In this document: one piece after another, positions 5,598 through 6,800 of the stretch
Numbering within the stretch: position 1 is the first letter of the stretch
Layout: every line of letters starts with the position of its first letter
Made by a program: the position numbers and the translations under genes
Source of the DNA: Alistipes sp.
Lineage (GTDB): Bacteria > Bacteroidota > Bacteroidia > Bacteroidales > Rikenellaceae
NCBI GenBank assembly: GCA_017629615.1
Contig: JAGBWT010000040.1
Coordinates: forward strand, 1 to 6,800
Length of the DNA stretch: 6,800 nt
Reading direction: 5' to 3'
Notes under the pieces: generated by a model
What the model was told of the DNA's origin: nothing
The model's database searches: none
Seen by the model: the letters and a program-made list of their open reading frames with translations, nothing else

Positions 5598-6485
5598 TTA
5601 GTCATTGTTGGTTATTTTTAGCCAATCAAGCCAGTCGATAATATTAGACTTGTATTCTTTGGTGTAGTTTTTAAGGCTGTGACCACCCTTTGGGTAGATG
5701 TGCAACGAGGCCTTAACTCCGTGTTGCGATAGAGCCTTGTAGTAGGCGGTCGAATTAGTCGAAGGGACTACATCGTCGTCGTTGCAGAGCATCAGCAACG
5801 TCGGCGGAGTGGTAGAGGTGACCATAGTGTGTAGCGACAAATCGAGAGCATCTTGGTAGCAGTAGTTTTTGCCAAGAAATTGGAACAGAGCCCTTCCCTC
5901 GGTTGGCGTTACACCCTTCGATAGGTTAATCCACGGAAAGTGCAGAATTGCAAAAGCCGGCTTCTCGTCGTCGGGCATCACGTTCGATACCCACGCTGCG
6001 AGGTGGCCACCAGCCGACGAACCGCTTACGCCTACCTTCGTTGGGTCGATGCCGAGGTCGGTGCGAGTGCGGATATAGCGCACAGCACCCATAGCATCTT
6101 CGATGGTTGCCTCGGTGTGTCCGTAGTTTGGTAGTCGATATTTAACCAATACGGCTGTTATGCCCAACGATGCATACCAACGGGCTGTCGCTACCGAGAA
6201 GTTGAGAGTGGTATAACCTCCACCCGGATACATCACAACGGCAGCACCCGTATTCTTCTCGGTATCGGCCTTGAAGATGTACAATTCGCACGTCGAGGTG
6301 CGTACAGCCGAGGTCTTTTTGCCTTTACGCCACGCCTCGTCACGAGTTTCGTGGTTGGAGTGTTTGGCTGTGGTGTTGTCCCACAGACGCACGGTTTCGT
6401 CGGCACCTTCGAGCGATATGGTCTTTTGGGCCGAGGCGGTCGCCACAAATGCGAGAGCAAGCACAAGTGCTAAAAGTCGTTTCAT
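5598..6485 (-). CDS. Est6: secreted alpha/beta-hydrolase, most divergent of the six
   Basis: This 295-residue exported hydrolase has a signal peptide (about 1-19) ending TASA, then Q20. Motifs: W-D-N-T-T-A-K-H-S-N (35-44), PGGGY (87-91), YRLPNYGHTEATIEDA, G-S-S-A-G-G-H with Ser157, Asp237 within NDDDVVP, and the histidine motif KGGHSL (His269), where every other copy has GGHGW. The strand after the nucleophile reads HFPWINLS in place of YPVI-G, and the pocket segment is longer (TPTEGRALFQFLGKNYCYQ). It shares AKHSN, the TSTCELYIF-like stretch and AAWVSN with Est3. The triad looks intact, so it is probably active, but the changed His loop and strand suggest a different substrate. It is the first esterase after leuS, only 10 nt from the leuS TAG, so it probably relies on upstream transcription. 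Confidence 0.93.
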   Translation of the reverse strand: MKRLLALVLALAFVATASAQKTISLEGADETVRLWDNTTAKHSNHETRDEAWRKGKKTSAVRTSTCELYIFKADTEKNTGAAVVMYPGGGYTTLNFSVATARWYASLGITAVLVKYRLPNYGHTEATIEDAMGAVRYIRTRTDLGIDPTKVGVSGSSAGGHLAAWVSNVMPDDEKPAFAILHFPWINLSKGVTPTEGRALFQFLGKNYCYQDALDLSLHTMVTSTTPPTLLMLCNDDDVVPSTNSTAYYKALSQHGVKASLHIYPKGGHSLKNYTKEYKSNIIDWLDWLKITNND

Positions 6486-6495
6486 AGTCGGGACT

Positions 6496-6800
6496 CTATT
6501 TTACGATATTGATAATCTTGCCAGGCACAACGATAATCTTCTTCGGAGCAGCACCCTCCAACCACTTTTGCGCCTCCTCCTTGGTGACGATGTCGGCCTG
6601 AATATCGGCTGGCGAGGTTGTGAGTGGGTACTCCTCCTTGAAGCGGAGTTAGCCGTTAATCATTACAGGGTACTCGAATGCGCTCTCGACCAAATACTTC
6701 TCCTCGCATACGGGGTACGAAGCCTCGCATACGCTATCCTCGTGGCCGAGCATCGACCACAACTGCTCGGTGATGTGCGGCGCAAACGGAGCAAGCAACA
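6496..6800 (-). CDS. leuS: Leucyl-tRNA synthetase, C-terminal part, with an in-frame TAA
   Basis: LeuRS charges tRNA-Leu with leucine in the cytoplasm. Only the last 100 codons are in the window; the gene enters from the right edge. The frame gives LLAPFAPHITEQLWSMLGHE, the usual end of the anticodon-binding helical domain, then YPVMING, an in-frame TAA (6649-6651), LRFKEEYPLTTSPADI, and finally AQKWLEGAAPKKIIVVPGKI with a TAG at 6496-6498, the classic LeuRS C-terminus. Family members have NGK followed by V/L-R, so TAA stands at a conserved Lys. If real, the TAA would remove the last 51 residues, including much of the C-terminal tRNA-contacting domain. Est6 begins 10 nt later, so the two are probably in one transcript. 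Confidence 0.92.
6649..6651 (-). other. In-frame TAA inside leuS at the conserved NGK lysine
   Basis: Coding-strand codons run ATT AAC GGC TAA CTC CGC TTC, where LeuRS proteins have I/V-N-G-K-x-R. One base change from AAA would produce TAA (two from AAG). Homology is continuous on both sides in the same frame, so no frameshift is involved. Confidence 0.9.

Noticed and set aside
6486..6495. Palindromic AGTCCCGACT between leuS and Est6 as an operator or hairpin
   Set aside because: Four-base arms with a two-base centre are too short to be significant, and no second copy was seen at the other junctions.
406..6651. Genome-wide reassignment of TAA as a sense codon
   Set aside because: Five of the six esterases end in TAA at the position expected from homology, and the two internal TAAs replace different residues (Tyr and Lys). 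No single reassignment fits. Kept only as a weak idea to test.

Overview
The window reads as a Bacteroidota (Bacteroidales) chromosome segment, possibly Alistipes-like. The evidence is exported proteins whose signal peptides end in A and are followed by Q, A-rich start regions without a Shine-Dalgarno sequence, roughly even GC content, and the character of the release factor and leucyl-tRNA synthetase. The genus is a guess from memory of the protein families; no search was run.

Every gene lies on the minus strand and the window is almost entirely coding. In the direction of transcription (right to left) it holds the 3' end of leuS (6496-6800), six paralogous secreted alpha/beta-hydrolases called here Est6 to Est1 (5598-6485, 4666-5586, 3735-4658, 2812-3711, 1913-2797, 945-1886), and prfA, cut by the left edge (1-933). 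The gaps are only 10, 11, 7, 23, 14, 26 and 11 nt. I see no terminator or obvious promoter in them, so the run is probably co-transcribed, with the esterase array sitting between two translation genes.

The six hydrolases resemble the BD-FAE / acetylxylan-esterase-like group of alpha/beta-hydrolases that bacteria use to remove acetyl or feruloyl groups from plant or other glycans. Each keeps a PGGGY oxyanion-hole motif, a G-x-S-A-G nucleophile elbow, an Asp before a V/A-P pair, and a GGH catalytic histidine. They diverge most in the segment between the YPVI-like strand and the TPP turn, which probably shapes the substrate pocket. The simplest reading is a tandemly expanded set of periplasmic or secreted deacylases with diversified specificity. 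No glycoside hydrolase, SusC/D pair or regulator is present in the window.

Both flanking housekeeping genes contain one in-frame TAA where the family has a conserved residue: Tyr in prfA (406-408) and Lys in the NGK motif of leuS (6649-6651). The reading frame and homology continue past both. These are the strangest bases in the window. Sequencing or assembly error, strain-level mutation, or (much less likely) readthrough or recoding are the candidate explanations. TAA also serves as the apparent normal stop of five of the six esterases, which argues against simple reassignment.
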